From: Diphasiastrum complanatum
Lineage: Eukaryota > Streptophyta > Lycopodiopsida > Lycopodiales > Lycopodiaceae
Direction of reading: 5' to 3'
Assembly (NCBI GenBank): GCA_029204225.1
Contig: CM055098.1
Location: 55,064,282-55,128,281, forward strand
Length of the DNA: 64,000 nucleotides
This document shows positions 20,480 to 33,500 of this stretch, piece by piece. Position 1 is the stretch's first letter, and the number at the start of each line of letters is the position of its first letter. The notes under the pieces are model-generated. The model had not been told where the DNA came from and ran no database searches. It was given only the letters and a program-made list of their open reading frames with translations. The position numbers and the translations under genes are program-made.

Positions 20480-21870
20480 GATCGTCAGGGTTATCAAATT
20501 GATTAGGCCTCCATCTGGATTTTCCAGGCCTTTGATTTCAAACCATCCAAAGTAACTCAGACCCCATTCATCCAAATTACCCATATCAAGATGCGTCACG
20601 ACGAGTCTGTTCGAAACTACATTGAGCACTTTAAACGTCTCAAGGTCGGATGTGTTGACGAAGACATCACTGAACGAATGGCCATAAAATTGTTCTTGGT
20701 TGGATTGCCTAAAAACATCCGCTGCGAACTTAAATCGGTTGACCTCTATGATCAACTTAAAGATTTGATGACTGGTGTCATCCATGAGGAAGACGAAGGT
20801 TTTGACGATGACTTTGACCATCGTGAAAAGAAATCTAAGCATCTCGACCATCCTAATCACCCGAAGTCTAAAAATGTTGCCCAATCTTTTGAACTTCTAC
20901 AACAAATGGAAACCTGGCAGAAAGCTCAACAAACTCATAAAAAAAACTCATTGTTGATTTCCAAACCGCCATGAGAAATATTGCTGAAAAATCTTTTCCA
21001 ACAAGAGAGAATGTCTGGTTATGGTTTTATAATGTTCAAAATAGCAACATTCATAACTGATATAGATAGTAGTGTCCATGTTGGATGCTTCACTATTTCT
21101 TACATCAATTTTATATATCAAGATGAAACTAGCACATGAAGAACAACATAGAATGTAAAGATTAGGATCCCTCCATGCTTCCACCTCCGATATCTTCGAA
21201 AAATAACAACAACCAAGCAATAAATGTGAGTGACAACCATTTTCTTGCATGCTTCATCCATATTTCTCCTTTTTTGAAATGTTTCCTCCATAAAACTCCA
21301 TGAATACAGCATCACACTGCTAATGAGTGTCCTCAGTTGCAAAATCATTTTTCATCAACACCTAGACCTATGTATCAAGTATATCGCCCCTACCCTCCAC
21401 AATAGTCCATTCCACGACCAGGGGTATCCCAACCATGACCAACTGTACCCAATCAGTACCAACCTCGTCAACAGTTTGTCGTCAACCAACCAGCTCCACA
21501 ACAAGTTGTTCACTACCTTGATCCCAATACCATTGATCCAGCAACATAGTATGTGGAAGACACGACTCAACCAAGGTACGCCACTGAAACCATTGTTTAT
21601 TATAGATATGATCCTAATGCTTAGGTGGCTGACCCCAATGCTCAGACCTATGATCCTAACCAAGCTGTGTTTGCTATGTACCAACTTCCAGCAATACGAG
21701 AATGTTTTATATGTGCAAGTAAGCATCCTAGTATTCATTCCCGGATAAACTCCACTTTCCTCCAGCTTGTGAAAACTACGGTATTGAACATCATTTAAAG
21801 GATTGCCCATCCCAATCCAACCATCCCGATCCAAACCTGCTACTCCTGCCTGTTCAGTACAAGTAGAAAC
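20480..21870 (+). mobile_element. Gypsy gag fragment (plus strand, fossil)
   Basis: The plus strand at about 20590-20960 reads VRNYIEHFKRLKVGC ... FLVGLPKNIRCELK ... HEEDEGFDDD, the C-terminal half of the gag family also seen at 34390-34570 and 56860-57070. Farther on (21440-21760) there is a proline/glutamine-rich linker and a knuckle-like CFICASKH motif. Between these, about 21000-21340 looks unrelated. It is broken in several places. A ~35-bp word near 21070-21105 resembles part of the minus-strand element at about 6750. Confidence 0.7.
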
Positions 21871-23953
21871 TTTGCTAGTTGAAACTCATCTCGCATGGGT
21901 CTTGATTCGGGCACAAACCCAACGCCAAGCCCCTACACTTGCACCCTGATGCGAGAAGAAATCGTGAAGTGAAAAACAATTGCGAAACAGTTGCGAAAGC
22001 GAAGCAACCACGATTCAACGCAGTTCGGATGGAGTTTACATGCGGTCGCTAGACACTACCAGCTGAATCACTCCTACAGTCCTCCAAAATGTAGTCAGGC
22101 ACTGCTGATCTACATTTATAAATTAATGTAGCATTCAACAAATTCAACCAATGTGCGGAATTAAATGAATAGGAGAATCAGACACATGAATAACAGCAGA
22201 CACATTTGCATCCAAGGTCATACATCATAAAAAAAAGACGTGCACAATGGCTACAAAATCATCTATAGATTTTCTTTGATTCTTCAAGCACTGCATGTAG
22301 ATCCACGCAGTGCATTGGCGTGAGAGAAATATTGTCCTCTCACAAGTGGATGTCTCGCTTACTAGCAGACCTGTGGATCTCTATGGATCCTGATCACAGA
22401 ACTCATCTCGCACGTAGTCAGACTTCTTGTCTGTATTTCGTCTTGATTGCTTACTAGCATCAGACTATTTCATTCTCTATCTTCATATTTCAAGTATCAT
22501 CCAGTAAGTATATAGTCGTTCTATGTAAATTTAAGATTAGCATGATTAAACATCTACAACTAATCAGGAAATTACAAGAGCGGCAGATAAGCCATGACCT
22601 AGAGTGTATCTGCTGATGTCATGCCATCAGATCATACATCTAATTGGCTTATCATTCACATGAAGCTAGTCTCGAATCAACTTAATGAAAAATCAACTAA
22701 GATTTTCAATCAAAGCTCGAAAAACCTTACATCACATAGATTCATTCACACAATAGTGGAAGCACTGAGGGGTCAAGATGGGACACCCCCCCCCCCCCCC
22801 GAAGGATTCTTTTCTTATCATTATGCAAATCCAATTGGCCAATGCCAATTACATATACAATGGATTCCAATAGGGTCTCAAATGTAGGACATCAACTTAA
22901 CATAGTCTTAGTTCATATTCAATGATCCATATCTAACTTAACAAAAGCATAGAAATCTCTTCATCAGTCTCAATCTTTTTGACATGCAATCATGTTGGAT
23001 CTTAGATTCTTATCATGCAATCCAAATGGATCTTAGATTCTTGACATGCAATCATAAGGGTTCATAGATTCTTGGCATGCAACAGTCATGAAGTGACATG
23101 CATCCCTTCAAAGAAAGGTCAGTGTTCATAATACCATAAAACATGGTTCATAAAAAATTCTTAGTTCTACAGGTGTCAATGCTTGTTACTCAATTCATTA
23201 AAGTAATCAAATTCATACATTATCCTAACATAATTATTGATCAATAATAGTTCTAAATCATCAAAGTCTATCTGTGCTTTGAAGCTGGGAAAGTCTTAAT
23301 TACTTTGGGGCAATTTGTCCTACAAATTACGCCCTCCAATGCATAAAGCGTTGTCCTCAACGAAAATTTCTCAACTAAGAGTCTTAAATATTTCCAACAT
23401 CTAGCAGGAGTCTGATACCAAACTGTGTTTATGTTTATTTCACTCTCTCAAATTTGATCTTATATGAAAGATCAGCTTTGGGTAAAGAGTCTTTTCTTCC
23501 TTGATCTAGCTCAGATCCCTTTATCTATGAATTCAAAATTAGCTTACTGAATCTATCTCGGGTAGATGCAATCATTTCGTTAAGGTTTACTTTTGCATAA
23601 AGTATGCAAACAAATGTATACTAACATTACATGTCGTGCACTAAGCTACTGAAGGCTTAGATCACATAACTCGCTTGTTTGAAACATTTGAAAAAAAGTA
23701 CTGATAGTATTGAATCAAAACCATTCTTGGAAAACAAATTAGGATTTAACATCCTATTTGATATTTTTTTCTAAAGCACTTCGAGATCTACATTTTAGAC
23801 ATTCTTGAGGTCCTAGTAGACACTCATTATGGTCTCCCTTTGTTTTACTAATACGGCCTTCAATGATTTTCTGGCCGAAACTAGTCTCGGGTTGTATGTT
23901 CTTGATGAGCATGGTCTTCTAGTTATCCACAAGTAGGCTTCTAGTGTTTCATG
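21871..23953. other. No gene seen; repeat-like DNA
   Basis: Contains a run of 15 C bases (22786-22800), which is unusual in this AT-rich window. Three tandem copies of a 31-bp unit follow (22981-23011, 23012-23042, 23043-23073; pattern ACATGCAATCA---GG-TCTTAGATTCTT). No credible reading frame is present. Confidence 0.5.
22981..23073 (+). repeat. 31-bp tandem repeat, three units
   Basis: Three adjacent units, each carrying CATGCAAT followed by a TAGATTCTT end, with a few differences between them. A fourth partial unit (GGCATGCAAC) follows. Confidence 0.8.
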
Positions 23954-24711
23954 TGTTGAGATGGAAAAATAATCCATCTTGACTTTAGGCTTGCTTCAAA
24001 TATTGTACCATGCAAGTATGTTGTTCATAAATGCAAAATGCCAAGTTTGGCCTAGATAGAACTCGAGCTACATGGATATGTCATATCTAGATTGATGAGT
24101 ACAACTTGCATATAGTTTGTAGACATAGAATTAGCAAAATTATGCTTGTAGAAACTCGTGGCAGTTCACATGCATTAATTGTAAGTGATCCATAGTGACA
24201 TGCAAGGCATGCACAAAGTGTAATGGACACATGCATGATGATTTGTACATTTTTAGTTAGAACTAGCACACTTGGAAAAAGTTGGTAGAGTTTCATGCAT
24301 GAGAAGTGACAAATGTCACATAGACTCTAGTTTTCACTTTAGATGTCATTAAATGATGGATGGATGTGGTTCTACCTCGAGCTACCTCAAACTCCATAAA
24401 TATGTGTAGCTCTCCTCATATTTTGTGATGAAGAACCAAAGCTTTGTAGCTATCTCATGCCATTTTGGATCCACACAATTTTTGCTTGTCATCTCTCTAT
24501 CTTTCTCTCTCTAACTCGTGTTGAGGTTAATGCTAATACACTGATATCTTGTACTTTTGTTCATTATTGATTTATTGCTATCATATTCTAATGCTTAGCA
24601 TGCTAGATTGTGATTAAGCCATATCTTCTGAACTAGATCTTGTTAATCAATCTAGAATTAGGTTATTGTGTTAATCACAAAGCTTAATTAGATCCATCAT
24701 ACTTGTGGGCA
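23954..24711 (+). repeat. Solo LTR of the Copia family seen at both window ends
   Basis: From TGTTGAGATGG to TTGTGGGCA the sequence is colinear with 1724-2485, with moderate divergence. No purine tract or pol is found on its left, and no primer-binding site on its right, so it is a solo LTR, the usual product of LTR-LTR recombination. Matching five-base flanks were not seen, so the exact ends are uncertain. It is older than the copies at 1724 and 63857. Confidence 0.8.
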
Positions 24712-25906
24712 TTCAATTGAGAGCTAATTCAAGCAAAAAAGCAGTTTTGCATTTTTTTTTCTCACCTTTCTCTAAAGTGTATTTGGATCAAATCGGATTG
24801 GAACTGAATTTTCAGACCTGAATAGTGGTAGTATGGAATTCAACAATTTCGCATGTGTGAAAATTAGAGATTTTCAGTCCCTTCTAATTCCTTGCTTGTA
24901 GATCCAAAGATAGTGGTTTTATAGCTTGATGGAAAGCTTATGATCTGTACTTTCTATAGAAATTAAAACCAAAACAATCTGATGTGTCTATCAAGAGTTA
25001 TAAGCCATGCACATTCTCGGACTTATCAATCAAGAGATGATCTTTTTAATGTACCTAGAGGAGTACCCACAATTTCCATTTTTTAGAACATGAATGTCAT
25101 CAAGGAGGAATTTACATTATGACTTGAATCAAATTTAGTTAGTTAGACCCCAACCTTACATGAACAAAGGCCTAGAGGAGGTTAGGTACTTTAGTTGGCT
25201 TGAGGTAGTAGGCCATAGTGATGCTTAGGAAAACATTAATAAAGATAGAGATAAGTTCAGTGTATGATCTGAAAATTTTGACAATAGTTAGATTTAATAT
25301 TAGTGGACAACTAATGCATGGACACCATAATTGGGAATTACATACAAAAGCATGAGATGCATGCTAGAGAACTGCGGCTTTTTATTTAGGAGGGCAAGTT
25401 TTAACATGCATTCAATATGTATGCAAATATCTAAATGGAAATCCTTTTATTTTGCTTGACTATGTGTGCATAAATAGGATGTGGACCTATTTGTTTTATG
25501 ATGAGTTTGACGTCTTTATAACAAAGTTTTCTAATATATGTTGACGAGTTATATGAGTATATAGCAAATCATGCATTTGTGTCAGAACTTTTCTTGCATA
25601 ATGCCATCTAAGAAGTTGAGATTAATGATTAGGATTATAGGGCCCACAAATCATAGCATATTGTCTACAATGTTTTCAATAATTTAGCGTGGCATCCTCT
25701 CTTAGGAGTAGTCCAAATCAATTTGGTTCATTCTTGATGTTATTGTTTTTCCATAAAGTAAATTATGATATGACAAAAGATTTCATGATTGTTGGGAACT
25801 ACTCAAAGTAAGCTGTATTATATGAATGAATAACCTTACTAGAAATTGAACGATTAGTTTATTCATCATCATACCATTTATGCTAGACTTTTATATTAAG
25901 AGGTAA

Positions 25907-25996
<90 letters not shown>

Positions 25997-27050
25997 TACT
26001 TCCATGTATAAGAAGATTTCATACATAAATGACAATTCTGGTCAGACATTGAGTACTAGACTTATTCCCTATCGTACAACTTTTGCCATTTTATTTATTT
26101 TAAGAGATAAATTTGGCATGTGTGTGTAAATTCTACACAAATTAATTGTAAATACATTTGCTAATATAGTATTTTAGCTTTCTATAATTGAAAGATCTAT
26201 GTGACAATATACCAATTACATGATATGTTATAGAATCTCATCAAATATTTCAAACAACAATTAAGCAAATCAATATGAATAACTCTTTGGCACCAATTTC
26301 AATGATTAATCAATGGAATCTTGTCTAAAATACCTTATGCTATTTAAACTTGTATACTTGAAAGTTATGGCAATTGTTGCTTGTGGTACATATACACTGG
26401 ATATTTTGATGTTCTTAAAAAATCATAAAAAGTTTTAGTATATTCAACTAGTATATTTGTAGCTCACTCATCTTAACAAATTTCAAGAAACATTGCATTG
26501 CATGCTAGCCTCTAAATGTATTTGTTTATTTTATTATAAGTGTAAATGATTTTACTAGGTTGGGTTAAGTAGGCCTTCATTAGAATAATCTATCACAAAC
26601 ATGTCTAGACAAAGCTCGTTAAAGGTCTCTAGAGCTTGGTAGCCAATGGTGTTCCATATTCTTTAAACATGTGCAAATTAATTTGTTGTTGTTAGTGTAT
26701 TGGCTAGATACATTGAGAATACATGAAGCATAGGGATGGACTAAAAGCAAATGGAGAGATCACAATGATGGGGACAAAATGAAGACTAACCACAATGAAT
26801 AAAATAACCATTGTCACATTAGGAAAATATTTCCACATATATCAATGGCAAGGCCAATATATTTTGTTGTCATAACGAGGAAAGAAAGATGGCCACAATA
26901 GCATATCAAATCTGCTAGTGGAGGAGAATCAGGTTTTACATTACTTGGAAAGAATAGTACATTGGCACAATATCCTATTTCCAAAGGAAAGGATAAAGGT
27001 TTTCATGATTAATTACTAGAAACAATATTATGGATAGAATTATGTGGGAG
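24712..27050. other. No gene seen; AT-rich, with a compound microsatellite
   Basis: About 2.3 kb lies without a convincing reading frame. Part of the last few hundred bases may belong to the start of the next Copia fossil, but no domain is readable. Confidence 0.5.
25909..25996. repeat. Compound microsatellite (TG)n(GA)n
   Basis: About 32 TG units are followed by about 12 GA units without interruption. Confidence 0.97.
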
Positions 27051-27059
27051 ACTCTATCT

Positions 27060-28945
27060 CAAACTCCTTGTAGTTAGTGCTGGAAGAAGATGATCTCCAA
27101 CCTAAAGACTGATGAGAGATGAAGGAGAAGCAAACAACAACCAGGAGAAGGCCCTCTTTATAAGAGAAAAGAAGGACTACAAAAACAAGCCCAAGATTGA
27201 CAAGACTCAAATGAACAGGCAACTACAACAAAGAAACTTCTACCTTTGATCATTGTCACAAATCGGGACACACAGCAAATAGATGTTGGCAACCAGACAA
27301 TACCTTGCACACACTACAAGAAGAAAGGGCATTCAACATAACCCAAAAGGAAGGCACAAAGGAGAGAAAGCCAATGTTGTAGAATCATCGAAGGATATTG
27401 AGAACGACAATGCCTTCACGATATTTGATGAGACATCAACCAGCTATACAGAGCACTACTATGATATAGTAATCGACTCAGGAGCTAAATCACACATAAC
27501 CTACAACAAGAATGTCTTGATCAATTACAGAGAACTCAACAATACAAGAACAGTGATACTAGGTAATGGGAGCAGACACGATGTCGAAGGCATCAGAACT
27601 CTAAAGCTACGTATGTTGTCAGGACATGTAGAGCTTCAAGGAGCACTCTATGTACCTACGTTAAGAAGAGACCTTCTCTTTGTATTGAGGATAGCAGATC
27701 TCGAAATATGAGTCCTATTCGATGGGGACGTATGCCAAATAATCGAGCAAAAAACAAGCAAGCTACTGAGTGCTGGATCAAGACAAGGTAATCTCTACCA
27801 AGACAAAATCATCAACAACTATGATAGCATATTGAATCAAAAAATGAAAATCATCTCTGGAATAAAAGAATGTATCATCTGAATATGAGGAGTCTCTACG
27901 ATATGAGTAGAAAAGAGCTAGTAAGTGGTCTGAAGATCACAAGTCCAAACTCTAGACTTCTGTGAAGCCTGTCAAAAGGGTAAATAACATTGAAGTCCAT
28001 TTGTACATGAAGGGAGGAGAGCCAAGGACATCCTTGACCTTGTTCACTCAGATGTCTGTGGACCAATGAAAGTCGATTCCCTCTTTGGATCACGATACTT
28101 CCTCACATTCATTGATGACTACAACAGGATTACAACGATATACTACTTAAAGAAGAAGTTTGAAGTATTCAAAGCATTCAAGAAGTTTGTTGAATGACAC
28201 ACCTCCAAGAAGTTGTAGACGATCAGGTTCGACAACAGAGGCAAATATTTGAGCAAGGAGTTTTCAAGCTTTTGCCAAGACAAAGGAATTGAACATCAGT
28301 TCACACCTACCTATACACCACAGTATAATGGTGTAGTAGAGTGAAGAAACGGAACGCTTGTCGAAGGAGCTACATGTATGATGGCACATACACAATTTCC
28401 GATTCAGTTTTGGGATGAGGCAATTGCAACTGTTGTACAAATGCAAAACATATCGATAATGACAACTCTGGAAGACAAGATACCATACGAAATGTGGGCG
28501 GGTGCAAATCCTAATCTATTGTATGTACGAGTGTTCAGATGTGTAGCATACATGCGCATACCAAAAGAAAAAAAAAAGTAAGCTCAATGAAAAGTCGGTG
28601 AAAACAGTAATGGTTGGATATTTGAATGGCTCACAAATCTACCGACTCTACAATCCAACCTCAAAGAAGGTGGTAATGAGTAGAGACATGAAGTTCGACA
28701 AATCGACATTTCCAGGAGTCAAATAATCAAAAGGTCATAAAATCTTCTCAATACTACCAATTGAAGAGGGAGATCAAGGCCAGACATCGAATCAGAATGT
28801 TGAACCAAAAACTCCAGAGAAGGAAGCAGAAGACCAACCTGCAAAAGAAATCGCAGAACAAACACACCAACAGCGACAAATCAAACCAAGGAGGTCGCAA
28901 AGAATGAGAAGACCCCTCGACCGATTCATAGACAATCTACAGTGG
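27060..28945 (+). mobile_element. Copia fossil: gag end, protease, integrase
   Basis: Readable parts in order are a CCHC knuckle CHKSGHTANRCW near 27254-27290, the aspartic protease IDSGAKSHITYNK (about 27472-27510) with LQGALYVP (about 27637-27660), and the integrase zinc-binding and core region (HSDVCGPM near 28045, FLTFIDDYNR near 28098-28130, TPQYNGVVE near 28315). These are followed by the C-terminal PYEMWAG and V-RVFRCVAY blocks near 28485-28550. The RT region expected next is not seen; at about 28950 the sequence changes to an HSP70 piece. The copy is broken in several places and old. Confidence 0.88.
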
Positions 28946-28970
28946 AGTGACGAAGCAAAAGTTGAATTTT

Positions 28971-29132
28971 GCAGCTATGTTGAGCAGAGAAGGCAACGAG
29001 AAAGTAAAAGACTTACTATTGCTTGATGTTACCCCTCTGTCCCTCTGCCTAGAAACAGCAGGAGGTGTGATGATTGTGTTGATCCCTCACAACACTACCA
29101 TTCCCACCAAAAAAGAACATGTTTTCGTCACC
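28971..29132 (+). pseudogene. Captured fragment of a cytosolic HSP70 gene
   Basis: Fifty-four codons read [26 protein letters not shown] and then [17 protein letters not shown]. This is the HSP70 region covering the end of the nucleotide-binding domain, the interdomain linker (DLLLLD) and the first strands of the substrate-binding domain, roughly residues 377-430 of a plant HSC70. Before and after it the sequence is unrelated to HSP70, so only this piece was captured. A few residues differ from the usual consensus (for example Cys for Gly after PLSL). It lies in one open frame that continues into a zinc-knuckle region up to 29684. It sits between Copia integrase sequence and an LTR-like end, which suggests transduction by a retroelement or Helitron-like capture. 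Identification is from memory of the HSP70 consensus and is strong. Confidence 0.9.
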
Positions 29133-29684
29133 GAACCCTCTATTATTTCTTCTTTGAGAAAACGTACAGATCTTTGCACAATATGCAACAGTAATCACCG
29201 TTGGTTTCAATGTCCTAAACGGATTGTTACCTCCCAAAATCAAAGTGTTGAGACCTATGAGAACACAAAGGATTTTGATGCTCTTCATTTTGAAAAATAT
29301 AAAACCAATGATATTCAAGCTTATTCCAAGTTACAAATTGAACAATCAACAAGTACTCAATCCATGTCTACATTTATTACTTTAGCGATAACTTACTTGA
29401 AGAAACTGGAACAACAATTGATTGAACGTGAAGAATGTCTCAATTCTAACAAATTACATACTTCTACAACATTGGTTAAACCTGCTGACATTCAATTGGA
29501 GAATATTAATTCCATTGAAACCATTAATCAATCTTATCCTATTCTTGATTCTTCCAAATCAAATACAAATTCAAATTTAAAAGAGGATAATTATGCGATT
29601 ATTCATCAAACAAATGAACTCTCTCATTCTACAGCCATCTATTATCAAAGAAATTCCAAAATTGGAACCATACGTGAACAATAA
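29133..29684 (+). mobile_element. Element-derived zinc-knuckle reading frame downstream of the HSP70 piece
   Basis: The same open frame continues for 184 codons with [13 protein letters not shown] (CX2CX3HX4C), followed by a polar, Q/E/N/S-rich region with possible coiled coil ([19 protein letters not shown]). This resembles the tail of a retroelement gag. A TTTTGCAG splice-acceptor-like site lies at about 29736-29743. The family is uncertain. Confidence 0.5.
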
Positions 29685-29910
29685 TATAATAACAAACTCA
29701 TTGGAATCTAAAATTAATAATCTTGACATTTTTTATTTTGCAGGTGTTTTCAAGATTCCAACAACAACTATCGTTCATCAAAAAGCTATCATATACATTT
29801 CAATAATTATTGTTCCAATGATATGCAAAGTTCATCATCAATAAGCATATACCTAAAGTTTCATCCCTCTTAAAAGATCCAAAGACAAAGTTCTATTTCA
29901 AGTGAGAGAA

Positions 29911-30530
29911 TGTCACAATTTTGTGACCTTTTAAAAGCCTTTCTAATATAAATACCATATTATTTAATGAGAGGCCTCAAAGCCCATTTTTAAGTTGTAG
30001 ACACATTATAAGGCTAGGCCCCTTTCAAGGCCCTCTATTAAGGGTATTACTTGAAAGGATACCTAAAGTGCCTCTTGGGGACCCATACCTCTTGGAGAGC
30101 CTCGTACTCTCCCTCTCTCTCATTGTACACATTCTTCTCTCTTTATGTAATAGAAATATCTCTCTCTTCACTATGTGAATGTTTTCTCTACTCTCTCTCT
30201 TAGCCTATTGATCTTCATTATGTTATAATTCTCTGATGATCTATGTTATAAAGTAAGCTAGGTTTATTTTTTGCATGTGAGGGGAACCATTTATACGTGA
30301 AGGGATTTTTCGTCATTTGGCTATTCTTCTGATATTTGCATGAAAAAAGGCTTGACCTAAAATGAGTAACCAAGGGTGAAACCTACAAAGGAGAATAGAA
30401 TTATAGATTCTCCGGGTGCATAACTAAGAAAATTGGGTGAAGAGATATTTTGCTATCCTAGCAGATAGTCTATGAGTTTGGTTCATAGATTTAGGATTGA
30501 CGGCAAGCTATTGGTTCTTCACGAAGCTTT
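29911..30530 (+). repeat. LTR-like end (putative)
   Basis: After the purine-rich CAAGTGAGAGAA, the sequence starts TGTCACAATTTTGTGACC, a short inverted terminal word. It has a TAATATAAATACC TATA-like element about 35 bp in and a CT-rich tract at about 30100-30210, as in plant LTRs. No second copy is present, so the right end is a guess. Confidence 0.45.
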
Positions 30531-33500
30531 TTTTTTCAACCAGTTTCCATTTCAAGGAAAATTCAATTTTTCTGGTACTATGCTTGGTGGTAATAAACTT
30601 TGGAAGCTAAGTTCTTCTCAGATAAAAAGTTAAATTTGAATTTTTTCTTTTCTGTTGAATTTCAAACTTGGGTTAAAGTTTGAAATTTGTTACTCGTCTA
30701 GGATATTTCTAATCGATATTGATCATTGAAAATAGGTCAAGTGAACGCAAGATACTCATCAAAATTAAATTTAAAATCGTCAAATAATATGAAATGGCCA
30801 GATAAAATGAGTGATGATAGAACTCTTTATTTGATCAATGGAATCTTGTTTGGCTACAGTTTAAGAGTCTGTTGTACATTTCGCATCCTATGGCTCCATC
30901 TAGCATGACTATGGCGGTCTCCCAACTAGTCTACGCTATGGCTTCTCCAACTAGCTTGAGCAAGTGGATGGGAAGGGCACAATGAGCATAGGGTGAGTGT
31001 TCCTGTGGGTAAGATCCACTCTTCTCTCTTTTCTCTCCTTAGTTTCTAACAAATGATGGCTTTAAAAGATAAAACCCTAAACTAAATCTCCTCCTCTAAG
31101 GCTGAACCTACTAGAGAATGGAGGGCCTGGATTAACTTAACTTGTTGCAAGATCAATACTGTACAATACAATGTGAAAGAACACAATACATGAAACCACA
31201 CAAGGGAGAACACTCCGAGAGAAAAGATAGGCATATATTGCAAATGAGGTTCTTGTCTAAAATGGACTCTTCCACTCCTAGGTGGTCAAATAGTCCTCAT
31301 AGGCTAACTTAACTTTAAATTACATTGGTGCCATGGGACAAACCCCCAATAGGCCTTTGTGACTAACTTTTACATAATCTGAAATCACATATCTATGTGT
31401 AGTGCCCATGACAATTTAAACTTAGAATTGAATAACTTAAGCCAATATAGATAACATAAAAGCCTAAACTTGATGGGCAAGTTCTATGTTTAAATCCTAT
31501 CCTGCTTGTATTTTTAAAGATGTTCCGCAGGATGACTAGAATATTTCTTGGAATATCAGCCTTTATTATCCCCTTCGTTAAGAACTTGGCAATCCCACAC
31601 CAAGTGCAATGTAAAGAACCCCATGGTGCTGGAGGAGTCAAAGTCAATTTAGCTTGTAGATGTGGAACTTTTTGTAAAGTGTTTCTCTGTAGGAGATGAA
31701 GCTTTGAAGAAGTACAAGCATCTCCAGAAGATTTGGATTGAATCAAGTTGGAGTTGGCTCGTTGATGACTTGCTTCCAATTGCTCACACAAATGATTCAA
31801 TGGATGATGTACACGAGCTTAGTAGTTTTTAAGACATGATGTGAATGCCACACAAGGGGTTACTAAATGGCAATGAGATGATGATGGAGTGGGTGTGATA
31901 GGGGGTGTTGTAATCTCAGAAGTGGTGAAGGTGGATATATGGAAGTGGCTGGATGGATCAAAATTCCTTTGCTCATTACTGTCTTTTGAAGCACTTTTGG
32001 CAGCAAAGGTTTCCCATTTGATGTTTTTTGCAACTGTTTGAATTCTTCACGAAGTTTGAGAGCTCTTCAAGCGGTCGCGAATGTATAGAGGCATGTGTGG
32101 ACTCCTCTTTGTTTTTTTGGTCATTTGAATGATCAACAAGTTGTTAATTTATCGATGTTATTTAAACTTAAGACTTGGCTCATAATCATTATTGAGAACC
32201 TCTAACATCCTCGATTTTGTTGCTTCAAGTGCTAAACTATATCAGTGGTTTGCTACGGATGTCCTAGATTTGTCTGCTTCGCGAAGTACTCTAGTTGATA
32301 AGTGAGAGCAAGTTCAGATTGATCCATCGGGGAGGATTGAAGATCTGAGACAAGGATGGGGGAAGTGAGATGAAGCTTCAAGATGTATTATATGGTGGAA
32401 CATGAGGGGATGAATGGATGGAAAAAAGAAATGAGATGAGTCTTGTGTGATTTTCCATATCTGTCCATAATATAATCAATGCTCTTTGTACAATTCTCCA
32501 CGGAATCATCATTGCTCGCCTTTGAAAATAACTTTTTCATTGAGGTTGTGCGCTCAAAACTTCAATCTCTGATTGACGTGAGATTCCTTCTGTTTACATA
32601 GACCGATGGAATTTCATGCATTGATGACTTGTGCTTATTGTGGTCTCTGCAGATGATCGAATGGATGATGTACAACAATGATAGTATGGGCTTGAGACAC
32701 ATTTGACCACTACTCAATATACATTTTTTCCAATGAAGCATCATTGTTGCCGTTGGTAGGAACACTTGTCGTCTGCGTTAGTTTGCACATAAATTTTGCC
32801 TTTGATGTGACTTGAGAGCCCTTCACTGGTACAAGCTGTCATTTTACTGATGATTTGATGGCCATGGTGAGACAATTGGAAAAGCATGGATATTGTAGCG
32901 CTTAGATCTTTTGCTGGATCACGATTGCAGTCTGATAAGATGCTCTTTTTTTGCCAAACTGAGCATTTGTTGTTGAAGTCCCTTGAAAGTTCTTTTTGTT
33001 CCTATTGAAAGTTGTTGAAATCATTGGTAAAGATGTAGAGATATATTCCAATGACAATTCGTGTCATACTACAACTGTAGAAGTAGAATAAAATTGCCGA
33101 TGAAATATCACCTATGGTGTGGCTGTAAAAGAAGACACATTAAACTATACGACAATAGAACAAGCAAACAGGCAACAACAAACGACATAGTTGACAAGAC
33201 AAAACTTGAAATAAGAGAAAGAAATGAAAAATTGTAGCAAATAACGCTATAGAAGGAATTGCATGGCACTCTTAAACCAAACTCTTACAATCCAATATCG
33301 AACTTGGCACAAGGCCATAGCTACAGTGTTACAAAAGAAAAACAAGTAATAATGTATAACATTTACATAGCATGCAATAAGACAACTATGTCTTAGATTA
33401 CTTTCACTCAGATAAAACATATGGATTATCATCTAGACACAAAACTCATGATTCATCAGGTGATAGCTCAAAACTTGGCTCCAGGGTATGATATCAATTG

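Noticed and set aside
23405-23428. Minus-strand TTTGGTATCAGACTCCTGC resembling a Copia primer-binding site
   Set aside because: Only the first ten bases match the usual site, no LTR end with CA directly before it could be defined, and no gag follows.
25909-25996. Possible CRISPR-like or Z-DNA array
   Set aside because: It is a plain TG/GA dinucleotide microsatellite; no spacer-repeat structure exists.
31393-31800. Minus-strand 135-codon frame with a CTWCG motif
   Set aside because: It overlaps the dispersed 75-bp repeat and shows no further knuckle residues or domain; not enough to call a gene.
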